Counted from the first letter of the stretch, positions 1 through 12,636 are shown. The stretch: DNA of 64,000 nucleotides from Dromaius novaehollandiae (GCF_036370855.1 NC_088098.1:199625773-199689772); one strand, 5' to 3'. Notes: generated from the sequence alone by a model not told the origin. Numbers and translations: made by a program.

Positions 1-3000
1 GATAATTGTGAGTGTTCATTTTAGTTTCAATAACCTTTATCTTTGAGTTTTTCATCTTATGATTTGACCTGACACCGTCACAACAAATGTTGTGAAGTCT
101 TTTACAAGGAATGTCAATAGGCTTCATTAGAGTCATTTTACCCACTTATTTATAGTGGGGCTATCTTAACAGACAGTGTCCCTTCTCTATGTGTACCTAG
201 CTATCTGTGAATCTACTGATGTTGCTCCAGCCTCAGGAAGACCATGCGTTCTGTTTCTTGGACTTCCACTTACTTTTAAGCCCTTGAAATAAAATAGTCT
301 GTAAAACCAAAGGCTAGTCTGTTATATACAGAGTTTTATATGCTTGCAGCAAAAGTTCTTCATATGTGTTTCACAATGGGCTGTCTCAGATCAGTTATTT
401 CAGTGGTTTATGAAGTGAGCTATAATTGTAATTTAATCTGGATCTAAACTTGCTAATGCTAGCACAGGAGCTAGATATTGGGTGCTTGAAGAATCGTCAT
501 TGCTATTTTTCTCTTGCATTTATAAAAAGACTATTCCAGGATCACAGTCTGCCTATCATTCACTGTGAAATTTGTATAGATATCCACAGGAGTTGCATGA
601 AGACCGGAGCTGACACATGGTCCTTAATATAACCCCAAATATCCAGTAAGCTAGGTATGAGTCTTCATAGTCAAACTTGTGATTCTCTTACTGCAAGTGG
701 GAATGCTTGCTCATCTTAGAAGCACCTGTCAGAGGAATAGATTTTGGATGATAGGAGGAGAATGACTGTGCTGTATGAAAAGCACATTTTCAAAACATCG
801 AAGTGAAAGAGGGAAAATCATAAGCCATAATTTAGAGCAAGGAGAGTTTTCTTCTCTGGCTAGGCAAAACATAGCCAAACACGTTTTTTAACACTCAGCT
901 ACTGTAGAAATATAAAGCTATTAATACATTCTGGTTCAAAAGCAGAGATCATTTTCATCGTTATGTCCACTGGTTTAATGCTGCCATGTAGGGAGCAAAT
1001 CAAGCTTTAATCTGTTTCAAGAGCTTTTGTACCACAGGCAAGCAAGCCGGAGGTGTGAAATTCTTTAAGTTAAGGTGATCAAATCTAAAAAGGGAAGATT
1101 GCCTCTCTTTCTCTCCAAACCATGTGTTATGCTTTATGATAATCAAATATCTCCATTTAATTTAGGAGCACTTGTAAACAGTAGTACTGAGATGAAATAT
1201 CACTGCTACATAATCACATTCAATCCACTTCCCAGTGGGCTGAAGAAAGCAGCTCATAGTACTTCTAGAACTACTGTTTGCCTCTTTGCAGCCTGAGAGT
1301 TTGTCTATATGGGGAAGTTAGTGTGCAGTAATTTAAGGTGTGAATCTTTGAGTACACTAACTGCTCTGCACCAATTTCCCTCTGTAGACTTTTAGGTGTG
1401 AAGTGATTCTCTCGACCTGCTGAAGGGAGCATGTGATTTCATGCAGGCATTCTTAATGCTTTCTTGCTCAGGTCAATATAATAGAGTTTTGCCTTCTAAA
1501 GAAGTCATCTTGGTGCATCCATCTCCCTTGTGCTAGCAGAAGAACTTATATGGTCACTAAGTGACTCAAACTGTGGAACTGATCCCAGATATGAAATTAA
1601 TCTAGCAAAAAAAGTGGTTGATATTAACTCAGTTTAATTCCTTGATCCAGTTCACAGCAGTCCTGCGTAAGTTTTTGTGCGTCAGTATTGAGATAATAAC
1701 ACAGAGCCAGTGAGAATAAAACTTTTTTTTTTGGTGCTGCCACTGGCTTAGGGTAGTTGAAAGTATTCATGTAACTATAGTCTAAGTGAATTCATATGGG
1801 AGTTAATGTAGAATAGCAAGTGTCCTGTGAATTCACACCCTAACTAAGTGTATGCATCTGTGTTTAGACAAAGATAGGATTACATTTAGAAAGTTTTCCT
1901 CATAGCTGTAATGTCTAGAAATATAATTCCCCTAACAGCAAACCAAAGAGGCTGGGATCTTTTCCTCTGAACATATCCTGAGCATGACAAATTCCTCCAT
2001 GATGTTCCTGAAATATGCCCCTTGTTTTCTGTTCTAGTCCATACTCATCTTCAGTCTTACTGAGTGCAATATCTTCTTAGATTTTACCTGCTAAAATCAA
2101 CCCCACCCCAGCCTTTTCAAATTGTTGATGCTATTAGTGGCTTGACCATCTCATCTATTCTTTTGAGTCATTATAGTGCCTTCTCATTATGCTGCTCATC
2201 AGGTTCAAAGTCTTTAAGTTAATACTCTGTATTATGAGGCACCCTCTGTCTTCGGTGTGTTCCTCATCCTTGCCAGTAACACTTGCTTCTCTGTCTCTTT
2301 TTTTTCTCACAAATACCTCAGTGCCTTCCTTGTTTTGCCCCATGTGTGCAGTGTCATTGTCAGACTCGTTTGCCAAGTTTTCTTGCTCACATCCTTCAGC
2401 CCTTTTGCTTGCTGTCTCTTACAAAGAGGAAGGAAGGAGACGTAGCGTACAAGAAGCTAACATATTTGAAGATGTTTATGTATTGTAATACGCGACCATA
2501 ACACCATTTATATTGTAACGTTTTTCCTCCTTTTAGCTCACTCCTCCCATCGCCTTTCCGTTTATCACCCTCACTTGTGAAGAGATCTTCTCAAGGCAGT
2601 AAAGCATTTTATGCTTGCTCCTAAGCTAAATGTCTATTCTGAGTTAATTTTCCTTTCTTTCATCAATGCCCTGTTCATCTTGATGGGCAGCTAGAGGCAT
2701 TTCACTGATGCTTGTGTTTGCACCAGACCAGTGCAAGTCCTACAGGGATCTGCAAACTAGAAGTAGGGTTGTCTGAACAAATTCTTGTGGGACAGGCTGA
2801 GGTGTAGGTTTACAGTTCGTTAGCTGTTTTGAAAACTGCCTGGGCTCTTATTCAAGCTAAACGTGAAGTAGCCTGTTTCTCCTTCAGTGGTGGTATCAAA
2901 AAGGCTTGCATTTCCTATTGGGTAAGATGCACATGGACACCAGAAGAGTTTTAAATCAGTGCCCTCATCTGGCTTGTGATGACTTCTTCTTGTAACTATA

Positions 3001-4795
3001 CTGTACCAGTCAGAAACATTAGGAGGGATTCTGACATTCCAGGAAGTTAGCATATTCCCCTTTTCATCTCAATAATCCTATGTCTACCGCTCCCTTAATG
3101 TTCTTTGCTACTCATTTCTCTTCCTCCTCTCTGCACCTTGGGTGTAAACGCATGTGATGGAAGAAAGGTCCAGGGAACTCCTGCCAGCCCTGGAGACGTT
3201 TCTTTCCTGTGGTCGTGGTTCTCAGGTGCTTGCTGCCACTTCCCCCTTCTCTCTTCTCCCCCTGCAACACGGATGAGAAGATGAGCATGCAAGGAAGATG
3301 GGGGCTTAGATGGGAGCCAATAGACCATATGGACAAGAGGAAACTTACTGTCATCTGAGTGCTGCCAATTGTTTCACATCTTTCTCTACTTCAGATGCAT
3401 CTTGCATAATTCCTTTTCTCCAGTTGGAGATAGTGGGGCACAGCATGGGTATAGAAGCTGGATGCAAGGAGAGATGCTGAGTGTTTCTAACAGCCCCATT
3501 TGCCATTTTCTTCCTTTTTCTCTAGCTCTCAGGTGCTACCCTGTCTGTCTTGCACAGTTTACAGATGCTAATTCTTCCAGCTCAGGTTGGTGCTTGGGCA
3601 GTACCTGCAAGGATTAAAGCTAATGGCTGTCTTGTTTGTTGCTCCAGTGCTCCAGTCAAGTGCTCGTCATCCACCTTTGCTATAGTCCTGACCTTTGAAC
3701 CAAGGAACTCCTTGGTCTAAAGGCTTGGAGTTAAATCAAATATTTGCCTGTTTTGAGTTTGCAACTGAAAAGCAAAGTAACTTTTCTAGCAACATTCCCT
3801 GTTGCTCAAGTGCTGCCTTGAAGCTGGCAGAATAGGGTTAATCTTGAATACTTAAACTAAGTTAAACATTACACTACTCTCTCTACTGAGACTTCACACT
3901 GGGAGATCTATCTTGAATTAGCTATTTTGAAATCAATCTTTTTATCTTTAAGTGAGACCATGTGTGTATTCTAATTATAGGTGTACTTCCTTCACTTAAG
4001 ACTTGAAAGTTTTCTGAATGCAGTGTCCATTCCCTGTTTGGCATGCAGCATACATGGTGGGGTTTGCATGTTGCCATTTTAGTCACAGTGTTGAGGTGAA
4101 TTATACTGCTGCTCTCTTCCAGACCCGTAACATTTTGGTTTTTGCCTTTTCCTATTTTGATGACTTTGCATAAGGCTTCTTTTAATTCATATATTATGTG
4201 CAAGGACTGAATTGCATCACCCAACCTGCTTTTGGCACATCTCTCTTGCTTTGGTGAGATACATCTGCCCAGAAACTGTTCTGTGACTCATTCAGGGTTT
4301 AGGAGAGCTGCCAGTGGAAGTTTAAGTTCCAGGACTAGCTGGCTGAATGAGCTATGAAGGCCGTCTTAAGCTGAGGAGTTCAGAGACACCAGGTAAATGG
4401 GCCAGCTAAGTCCAAACATTCAGCTTCTCCCCCAAATACTACTGTGAGTCTCTTTTAGAGTGAGGCTTCTGAAAAAGATTTCTGGCACGTAGACTTCTCT
4501 ACCACCTTCTCCTGACTGTACCAGAATCAAGACCACGCAGATCCATAGTATTATTATAGAAGCTCACCAGGAAGTTGAGAGGTTCCCCTTGGCTTTTGGA
4601 AAATTACTGAGTCCAAACTATTCAGCACTGGTCTAGGTGTCATAGAGCTGTCAACTGTGTCAGCACCAGAATAGTGTGGTAACTGATACTGCTCTGCTTA
4701 TCATTCCTTCTGTCACTAATTGCTCATATAGATTTACTTGAATTGCAATATTGGCTTGAATTACCATTTCTGCTTTTGTGATTGTTCATCTGGCA

Positions 4796-4816
4796 ACAGC
4801 TGCTGACAGCAGCTGT
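4796..4816. repeat. Perfect inverted repeat carrying two E-boxes
   Basis: Two 10-bp arms (ACAGCTGCTG and its reverse complement) flank a single A. Each arm contains a CAGCTG E-box, at 4797-4802 and 4810-4815. Seen directly. Whether bHLH factors bind is unknown, and a chance palindrome in intron sequence is possible. Confidence 0.6.
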
Positions 4817-5344
4817 GAGTTAGCAAAGTGTACCCAAATCCACATAGTTCTGCACTGTTCATCATCAGTCATTTCTACCTGATAACTGCTTCATTGCTCA
4901 GCTGGGAACCTTCTGTGATATGGCATGATGTGGAGACGAGCTTAAGTGTATCCCTTGATCTGAGCTGTCTTTGGGTGCCAGAGTCTGTGAGCTTAGCTGT
5001 TAAGAGGTACCTGTAAAGCACTTTACACTAGTGACAGGGTATGGTCAGTATACACTGATAACCAGTGGTCCTTTCCATAGTTTTTATGGAGGGACATGGT
5101 CTAAGTTCATTCCATCAAAGAAGAGGTGGAATCATGGCACAGCCTGTTCAACATCCCACAATAATCCTTCTCTTCCTGAATATCGCTTCCTGTCAATGAT
5201 GTTTTGGAGCCCACTAGGCAATTTGAAGGTTTCTGGCTGTGTGTCAGTCAAGAATATTGAACAAAATACTAAGTTTCCATATAGTTAGAGCACCAATATA
5301 TCTGTATGACCACCTGACCTCACTTTTTTGTACTGGAGAAGGCC

Positions 5345-5366
5345 AGAACATGCTAGAGCATGTTCT
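5345..5366. promoter_or_regulatory. Palindrome resembling a p53-family response element
   Basis: Arms AGAACATGCT and AGCATGTTCT are perfect reverse complements separated by AG. Read as p53 decamers (RRRCWWGYYY), positions 5346-5355 match 9 of 10 and 5356-5365 match 10 of 10, with no spacer between them. That is close to the ideal arrangement for a p53, p63 or p73 site. The pattern is seen directly; binding is inference. The same arms also contain AGAACA and TGTTCT steroid-receptor half-sites, but with the wrong spacing for a classical glucocorticoid element. Confidence 0.35.
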
Positions 5367-6518
5367 AGAGACAGATATACTAAGTGGATAGATAACACAG
5401 GGAAACAGGCTGACTAAGTACTGATTGACACACTCTTTGGGCCCAACACAGGCTTAAGCTAGTTAACCAAGCAGATGTTTTTCTCAGAGCCTTCTTCCTT
5501 CAGACACTGGGCTCCATTTTTGAAACGAGTTGAATACTCTTAAACATCTTTCCAAGTTGCTGTTCAAGCAATGGATGTGTTCTCCCATTCTGTCACTTCA
5601 GCTGTTTATCTGAGATGGTCATCATGACTTCAGAGTGCTAATTTCTTATAGGAAATGTAATCCTTCATTGAGTGTCTGTCCTGTGAAAGTTCTTCCATCT
5701 TTGGCCCAGAAACAACAGTGTTCTCCATGCTCTTACTAACCTCAAAGGCCCTTTGGAATGCCTGTACTTCAGCAATTTCAGGCTATGAGGTGTGCTGAAC
5801 AGTGTAAGTGTTGTAGTTTATGATTCATGGCTCCCACTACTCAGAGGTTTCCATTCTTTTCTCCACCTTCAACCTCAACTATTTAGGGTTAGACAGGTGT
5901 GACTTTTACTGTATTGATATCACAGTATTGCATTCCAGGGAACTGTCTACCTGTTCAGAAGCTGTTCAGGAGAAGGACTACTTAATGACTTGACCTAGGG
6001 TGCGTTCTCTATTGTGGTAGTCAGGCCATCCCACTTACGTTTCTTGTCTTTTGTGGCCACAGCCAGTTCAGGCTCATGCTTCTCGGTCTGTGTGTGATAT
6101 CTTGACCTTTCGTGAAAGAGTTGGGTATAGTCACCTCTTGCGTTAGTCTTCTGCAGCTTTCTCTTTATCATTGCTTTGATAAGTAGCTAATCAAGGGAGA
6201 ATGAAGGGTGCAAATTATTCCATCTCTAAGATTCTTGATTATGTGGTAGTTAATAGCATGAAAAAGTCCAATAGATGTATTTGTTTTGTTTGCTGCATTT
6301 ATCATTCCAGTTCATCTCTAGTGTCTCAATACTAATTATTTTGAGATACCTACTGGAGTTGATGGAAGGTGGACTTTTCCTTAATTCAGCCAAGTTCTGC
6401 TTGGCTGACATTTTACTCATGGTTCAACATTTAACTGGTTCGCAGGTTCTGTGACTTCATCTATTTTAAGGGCCTGATCAAAACATATTCTCCAGCCAGA
6501 GACTTTATTCCTTAATGA

Positions 6519-7160
6519 GATGTGAACCTTTGGCTACGGATTCTAATGGGTCCTTTGTTTAAACTTCCAGCTTCCCTGCTCCCTTTCTTGTCTCTCCATT
6601 GAAGGTAGCTCTCCTGATGGCCATTTGTCTTTGCTAGGAGGATGATGAAAATTTTGACCATTATGCCTGATCTTTCTCATGCTGTCTTCTTTAAGGCTGG
6701 AGTGTCATAGTTCTGTTTTAGCTGGAGAAGTCATTCGGATTTTCTCCAGTGCTCATGCTGAATCTATACTTCACACATTTGATGTCAGGAGGCTGCTGGC
6801 TGTCTTTGCAGATCCCGACCATTTCAGAAGTGTCTGAGGGTGTTTGTTTCCACTGCTGAAAAACACAGCTGCTCCGTGCAATGGCTGTCAGAGCGAAATG
6901 TGGGTTATGCTGGCACCTGGTATGAAATTGCTAGAACAGAGCTTCCTAAAGAGCTCGAAGCCCATTCTTCTGGCACACAGACAATTCTGGTGGCAGCATT
7001 GAGGAAAATCTCAATTTCAGACATTTGCTGCATAGCTACTTGGAGTTCAGTTCATGGTTTTCCCCAAAATTACAGCATCTTTGAGGCTTTAAGGGCTGTT
7101 GTAGTAGTAGAGGTGTTCACTGGCCACAGCTTATGTGAAAGAGTTCAAGATCATCTAGCA
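6519..7160 (+). mobile_element. Decayed DIRS-like tyrosine recombinase fragment
   Basis: Pieces of one protein can be read in order in all three + frames, so the copy is frameshifted and has stops. About 6519-6598 gives LRILMGPLFKL followed by a FLSL-like end. From 6599 the frame gives LKVALLMAICL. From 6769 it gives LHTFDVRRLLAVF. From about 6840 it gives FVSTAEKH, then AHSSGTQT at 6960-6983 and ISDICCIATWSS at 7014-7049, with a tyrosine at 7071-7073. This succession resembles the C-terminal recombinase of DIRS retrotransposons: the LKVAFLVAI-type helix, the LDVRR segment, the AHSTR box, the DICxAATWSS box and the nucleophilic Tyr. The catalytic Arg of the AHSTR box is replaced by Gly. The reverse transcriptase and RNase H parts were not recognised upstream. 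Family assignment is from memory of DIRS proteins, without an alignment. Confidence 0.6.
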
Positions 7161-7359
7161 GCAGTTGAGGGAGATATGCTTGGAGTCACCTGTGGTTAAT
7201 GTACATAAGGACTAGTTCAATGAAGGATTTTTATCCATAACTGGTAATCTTTAATATATGTAGTCTACATGTACTTTCATCTTCAACCTACTTTTCCTGT
7301 CTTCCTCTGAATCCTTTGAGATATAGTCTTGTAGTTGAAATACATAATAATAATAATTC

Positions 7360-10300
7360 AATTAAAATAGAATCGTAGGATATTTCAGGTTTTAAGGGGC
7401 TCGGGAGGTCTCTAGCCCAACCTTCTGCTCACAGCAGAGTCACCTGTGAGGTCAGACCAGGTTGCCAGGGTTTGATCCAGTTAGGTCTTGAAAACCTCCA
7501 AAGATAGAGACTGCACAACATCTCTGGGCAACTGCTGTCTCTGCCTGCCTATCCTCCTGGGAAAAAGTTTCTCTTTATATTCAGGGTTAACCTCTCCTAT
7601 TTCAGCTTTTGCCGTTGTCTCCCGTCCTCCTGCTGTGCACCGATGTGAAGAGCCTGGCTGCGTCTTCTAGATAACCTCATAGGCACTGGCCGACTGCTGT
7701 TCTGTGCCCCTGAAGTCATCTCTGCTCCAGGCTGAACAAGCTCAGCTCCCTTAGCCTCTCCTCGCAGGGCAAGTGCTCCAGCCCCTGGCCATCTCAGTAG
7801 CCCTATGCTGAACTTGCTGCAGTTCGTTCATGTCTTTTTTGTACTGGGGGCCCCAAACTGGGCGAAGTATTGTAAATGCAGTTTAATGACTGAGTGAAGG
7901 GGGATAATCACTTCCCTTGGTCAACTGGCTCTGCTCCTGTTAATACAACCCAGGATGCTGTTGGCCCTATCTGCTGCCAAGGCAAACTGCTGGCTCATGT
8001 TCAGCTTGCTGTCCACGAAGACCCTGAGTTTCTGTGGTCCTCAGCCTGTATCACTGCAAGTCCTTCCTTCCTTCCTTCCCAGGTGCAGGACTTTGCATTT
8101 GTCCTTGTTAAATTTCATAAGATTCCTATTAGCCCATTACTCCAGCCTGTCTAAGTCTTTCTGGATGGCAGTCCTGCCTTCCAGTGTGCCACCTCGTTCT
8201 CTCCCCTAATTTGGTATCTCTCAAACTTTCTGAGCAAGTCACGTTGAACAGGTCTCAGAACAGACTCATGCAGTACTCCACTTTTACTGGCCAACCAGTA
8301 AAGTATGTCCCATTAACCACTACCCGCTGAGACTGACTGTCCAACCAGCTTTTAATTCATCTAGTTGTCCAAGCATCTGGACCTTAATGTTCTAACTTTG
8401 ATACAAGACTATTGTGGGAGATTAAGTGTGAAATGCCTTACTAACGTCCACTGGTTTCTTGTTCACAAATCCAGTGATTTTTATCACAGATGGCAATCAG
8501 GTTGGTCAGACATAATTTACCCTTGGTAAGTACATGCTGGCTGTTCCCAATCACTTTCTTCTTGCTGTGCCCAGAAACATGTTTGAAGAGGACTTGCTTC
8601 ATGATTTTTCCAGGAACTGAAGAGAGGTTGATTGGCTTGTAGTTTCTTGGGCTGTTCTTTTGGCCTTTTTTGAAGATGGGTGCAGCATTTGCCTTCCTCC
8701 ATTCACTTGAGAATCTCCCTGATCTGCATGACTTCTTAAATATAATAAAAAGCCTTGCAAGGACATCGGCCATTTATCTCATATCCTTGGATGCAATCTG
8801 TCTGGTGCCATGGAGTTGTAGGGGTCAAGTTCTTGCAAGTAATCCCCAACTGAGTCCTCATATACTGTTAGTCATTCTCTTCCTCCTTGAACTCTGCCTC
8901 TAAGCACAGAGGCCTGGGAGATCTTGTTGATGAAGACTGAGGCAAAGAAAGCAATGAGTAACTCCTCTTTCTCTGGGTCTGCTGTCACTAAATCAGCCAC
9001 CCATTTCAGTAACGGGCCAACATTTTTCTTGTTCAGCCTTTTATTACTAAGGAAGTAGTAGGAGTTCTTCTTACTGCCCTTGATATCCCTTGCAAGTCTC
9101 AACTGGAGTTGAGCTTTGGCTTTCCTGACACCATCCCTACATGCCCAGGCAGTGATTTTAAATTTCTCTGTTGTAGCCTATCCCTGCTTCCACCTCCTGT
9201 ATTGTGTCTCTTTGGCTTGGCTAAGCTCCAGTGCAATCTCCTGATATGTGTACTTGTCTTTCTGAGTATAAGGATGGACCTGCCAGGTTCCCTGGTCTCC
9301 TTTACCCCGCAGAGCTGCCTCTCCCAGGATTCCACCTACCAGTTCCTGGAATCAATTGAAGCTGAATCAGCTGAAGTCTGCTCACCTGTTCTCCTTCCTC
9401 ATGCACTTCAGGATCTTCAGATCTACTGTTTCATGGTTGCTCCATCCAAGTCTGTCATTAGTTAACCCTTCACTAACAAGAAAGAATTGGTAAAGGATTA
9501 GCAGAGCCAGCTTGTACCTTTATCAAGAAGTTATGCCCCACACTCTCCAGAAACCTGCTTAACTGCTTTCAATCTCACCGTGTTGACCTTCCAGCAGATG
9601 TTAAAGTCCCATATAAGAACAAGTGTCTGTGATTCAGACTCTTCCTCCAGTCGTTTAAAGAAGGCCCACTTCCTTACCATGATCGGGTGGTCTGTAACAT
9701 GCTATCAATATGAGGTTACCCTTACTGGCCACTTCTCTGATGCTGAGAGCTCTCACTCAGCCTATCTCCCCTCCCATAGAAGTGCTCCATACATCTGAGC
9801 TGTTCCTTCATAAAGCAGGCCACACCACCTCCATATTCCCTGTCTGTCTTTCCTGAAGAGCTTGTATCGGTCCATTGCAGCACTGAAGTTGTGCAAGCCC
9901 TCCCACCACATCTTAGTTTTTCCAATAATAACTGTAGTTGTATGACCATAAATGGAGCTCTAGTTCCTCCTGCTTGTTTCCCAGGTGGCATGCATTTGTG
10001 TGATACACTTGAGGTGGGCCCATTCTGCTCTGTTTTGTTTCTCTTGAGGTCTCTCTTGTACCCATTACCCTGCACTCTTTGCTTTTCACCCCAGTCCACC
10101 ACTTCCTCACTTGACTGTAGATTGTAATCTTCTATTCCAAATGTTCCTGGTTTAAAGCTTTCCTCAACAGGTCGTCTAGCCTTTTAGCAAAGATGCTTTT
10201 GCCCCACTTTGTCTTGTGGTTATAAAAAGCCAAATCCCTGTCTTTGACATCAGTTGTACAACCAGGTATTGACCTGCAGGATCCATCTGTTCCTCCCCAA

Positions 10301-10400
10301 GCCTTTCTCCTTCACTGGCAAGATTGAGGAGTCATCACCTTGGCCTCCATGCCCTTGGACCTTGCCTCCAAAGCCATATCACTGTTGATGTACTGAAGGT
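7360..10400 (-). mobile_element. CR1 LINE, nearly full ORF2 length, inactivated
   Basis: The 3' end is at the left, where the plus strand reads AATCGTAGGATATTTCAGG, the usual reverse complement of a CR1 tail. Moving right on the minus strand come the 3' region, then reverse transcriptase pieces near 8773-8441 (WRKANAAPIFKKGQK, NYKPINLSSVPGK, SQHVLTKGK), a linker piece near 9102-8872 (LARDIKGSKKNSYYF), and an endonuclease piece near 9850-9780 (REYGGGVACFMKEQLRCME). The left part of the ORF is broken by many stops and frameshifts, so the copy is dead. About 3 kb survives, long for a bird CR1, since most copies are 5'-truncated to a few hundred bases. The right boundary is approximate, judged from the last CR1-like text near 10.4 kb. 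It sits in CRYL1 antisense to the gene. Confidence 0.88.
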
Positions 10401-11067
10401 CAGTAAATAAATAATAGCAGAAATGTTCCAACTTATTATGACACATACCAAACAGGTGGATAGGAAAGGTGAGAGTACTCTTTTTGTGGACGTTGCAAAG
10501 AGAAGTTTTCTGGTCTCAAGTAACAAATCACAAATATACCCGTGATTAGAATATAAGTATGTACTACACCCCTTACGTAGTATTGCCTGCTGGTATGTTG
10601 CATTTATGGGTTTTGCAATGAAGACATGTCCTAACTGATTTTTCCATGAACCTTAATGGAAATGCTGTGGAGAAAATCCACATTTCCTTGGTGGCATTTA
10701 GTTGTCTTAAGCGTAAGAGCACATTTCCTGCCCCTACAATCGTGTGTCTTTCAGTATCCCTGCAGAAGGCAGGGATCCTGTCAGAAGAATGGCAGAGGTA
10801 TGGTTATGTATTTAAAGGCTGTTAACACAGGTACAGGGGAAGGTAAACTTGTGGTTGCAAAGGAGTTTCCTACTTTTTGAGTCTTTGACTTCACAACTTA
10901 ATAGTGTTCTTTAGCATCAGTTTGTATGCATATGAGTGTGTGTGAACTATTAATACGGAAAGCATTTTTTTTGTCTCTGATTTAAGACAATGCTTAAGCA
11001 CAGACAGTATTATTGAACTTGAAGTAGGAATTTCTGTTCCTATGTAATTTTTCACTTTCATTTTTAG

Positions 11068-11174
11068 GTATTTCAAATTACTGTGATAGATACCGTGAAG
11101 GTATGAGACTTGTTCTGAACACTTTTGGACCAGTACCAGAATTTTCAGGTGAAGTTGAGCAGAAAATCAATCAG
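11068..11174 (+). CDS. CRYL1: CRYL1 penultimate coding exon (lambda-crystallin / L-gulonate 3-dehydrogenase)
   Basis: The exon starts after a pyrimidine-rich acceptor ending TTTTTAG and stops before the donor GTAAAT at 11175. It is 107 nt: two bases completing a split glycine codon plus 35 codons, ending in phase 0. The peptide reads [20 protein letters not shown], then [15 protein letters not shown]. It matches the mammalian CRYL1 segment with SYCDRYSEGIKHVLQTFGP, so identification is firm. CRYL1 is a cytosolic, NAD-dependent member of the 3-hydroxyacyl-CoA dehydrogenase superfamily that oxidises L-gulonate in the glucuronate pathway. It was named for its abundance as a crystallin in rabbit lens. 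This exon belongs to the C-terminal dimerisation domain; the Rossmann NAD-binding domain lies in exons left of the window. Confidence 0.93.
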
Positions 11175-12636
11175 GTAAATATACAATGGATAAATGCAAT
11201 GACATCCAGAACAAAGATTGTTAGTTTTTATTTTAACATATGTGCCATTTTGATTTACTGTTAGAGGCATCTGTAATCTGTAATTTCCTGTGTGAATGTG
11301 TACTTTGAATGAAAAGATAAGTATAGAATATATATATTAATATAAATCCCTTTTTAAAGCTCTTTGAAATACATTGAGGGAATGCAATCTAGGAGCCGAG
11401 TAGCATTATTATCAGCAAGAGGAGTGGACTGCTAACAACTACAGGGTATTGACATTAACCCCCCCAGCTCCACTATCTCATCACTTTCATCCTGTATCCT
11501 TATCCTCTGCCACAATATGCACAGCTCCAAGTTTTCTTTCCTACACCAAGACTTTTTTCCCCATGTTCTCTTACTCTGTCTTATTGCATAAGCTCCATAA
11601 CTTTTTTCCTATGGGTGGGCTAGCAGGCCAAGTAAATTTGTGTGGATGATGTGATGTGCTATCTTTAAACAATCTATATTTTGTGCTGTTTATGAACTGT
11701 GGTAATTAGTATAGTTGCATCCTTCTGTTTTCAAAGGTCAGTTAGAAGTTATACCCCAATGATATGTTCATTTCCTGTAATTTTCCCCCCCGCTGTGCTG
11801 CTTCTGCATAGGGCCTAGCGCTCTGACTGTTGGGATATTTATACAACATGCATAATATTTTTTTTAAGTATCTTGTTCTTATTCTTGTTTTTCTATCCTT
11901 TACAAACCAAAGTTCTAGTCTGTAAAGCATGCAAGGACATGCTTAACATTTATCATGCAAGCAGTCCAGTAAGATTACTTGCATGCTTAAAAGTAAGACG
12001 TGTTTTAAATGCTATGCTGGATTGGGACCCAGTTTGCTAATCTTGTTTCTAAACCCACAGTTTGTTTATAGTCATGATAAGGCTCTTTTGGGCATCTGTA
12101 GGAATTAGCTAAAGTATTGCCATTTCCTAACCCTGCCATTTCATAGTTGTCTTTTTTTAATGCTTCTCTAAGGAACATGTGAATCTGTCAAATTGTTCCT
12201 GATTAGCTGTTACAGATTAATTCTATGTATGGATGCACTCACACATGAATTTAGTTTAGAGCACATGTTTAGCCACATAAAAGGCCAAGTTGCTTCCTTC
12301 CCACTTTATAAAAGGTTATTGTCAAAAAGGCTAGACAGTGGCTGTGTGGGGCAAACCGAAAAGAGGCTGATGATTTGATGTTTCTGTAAGCACTTTTATT
12401 GCCACATTCAGGTCAACCTTCTCCAAGTGGGAGCACTTTTCTTCTCATACAGGGTAACTAATTTCCAGTCAGCCAGTGGCATAAACAGCTAGTGGCATAT
12501 TGCTTGTGATAGACTAAATTATGATTTTTGTAGACAGTTACTTGGTCTGAAGCAGGGAAAGCAGGAAAACAATCTTGATAAGAAACTTCTTACTCGGAAC
12601 AGAAGATTTAATCATCTTTAAAATTTTTTGTTTCAG
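11175..12636 (+). other. CRYL1: Last CRYL1 intron
   Basis: It runs from donor GTAAAT to acceptor TTTGTTTCAG (12627-12636), 1462 bp, phase 0. It is AT-rich, and I see no repeat family, RNA gene or extra exon inside it. Confidence 0.88.

Larger units (their letters stand above)
1..11067 (+). other. CRYL1: CRYL1 intron (3' part, upstream of the penultimate exon)
   Basis: This is intron by inference, because the first CRYL1 coding exon found begins at 11068 with a split glycine codon. I looked for the preceding exon, which in vertebrates encodes the stretch just before the NYCDRY segment, and did not find it, so it lies left of the window. From 1 to about 4.7 kb I see no gene, RNA or recognisable repeat. 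The right half contains two short palindromes (4796 and 5345), a DIRS-like recombinase relic and a long antisense CR1, each listed separately. The remaining sequence is ordinary AT-rich intron. Confidence 0.75.
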
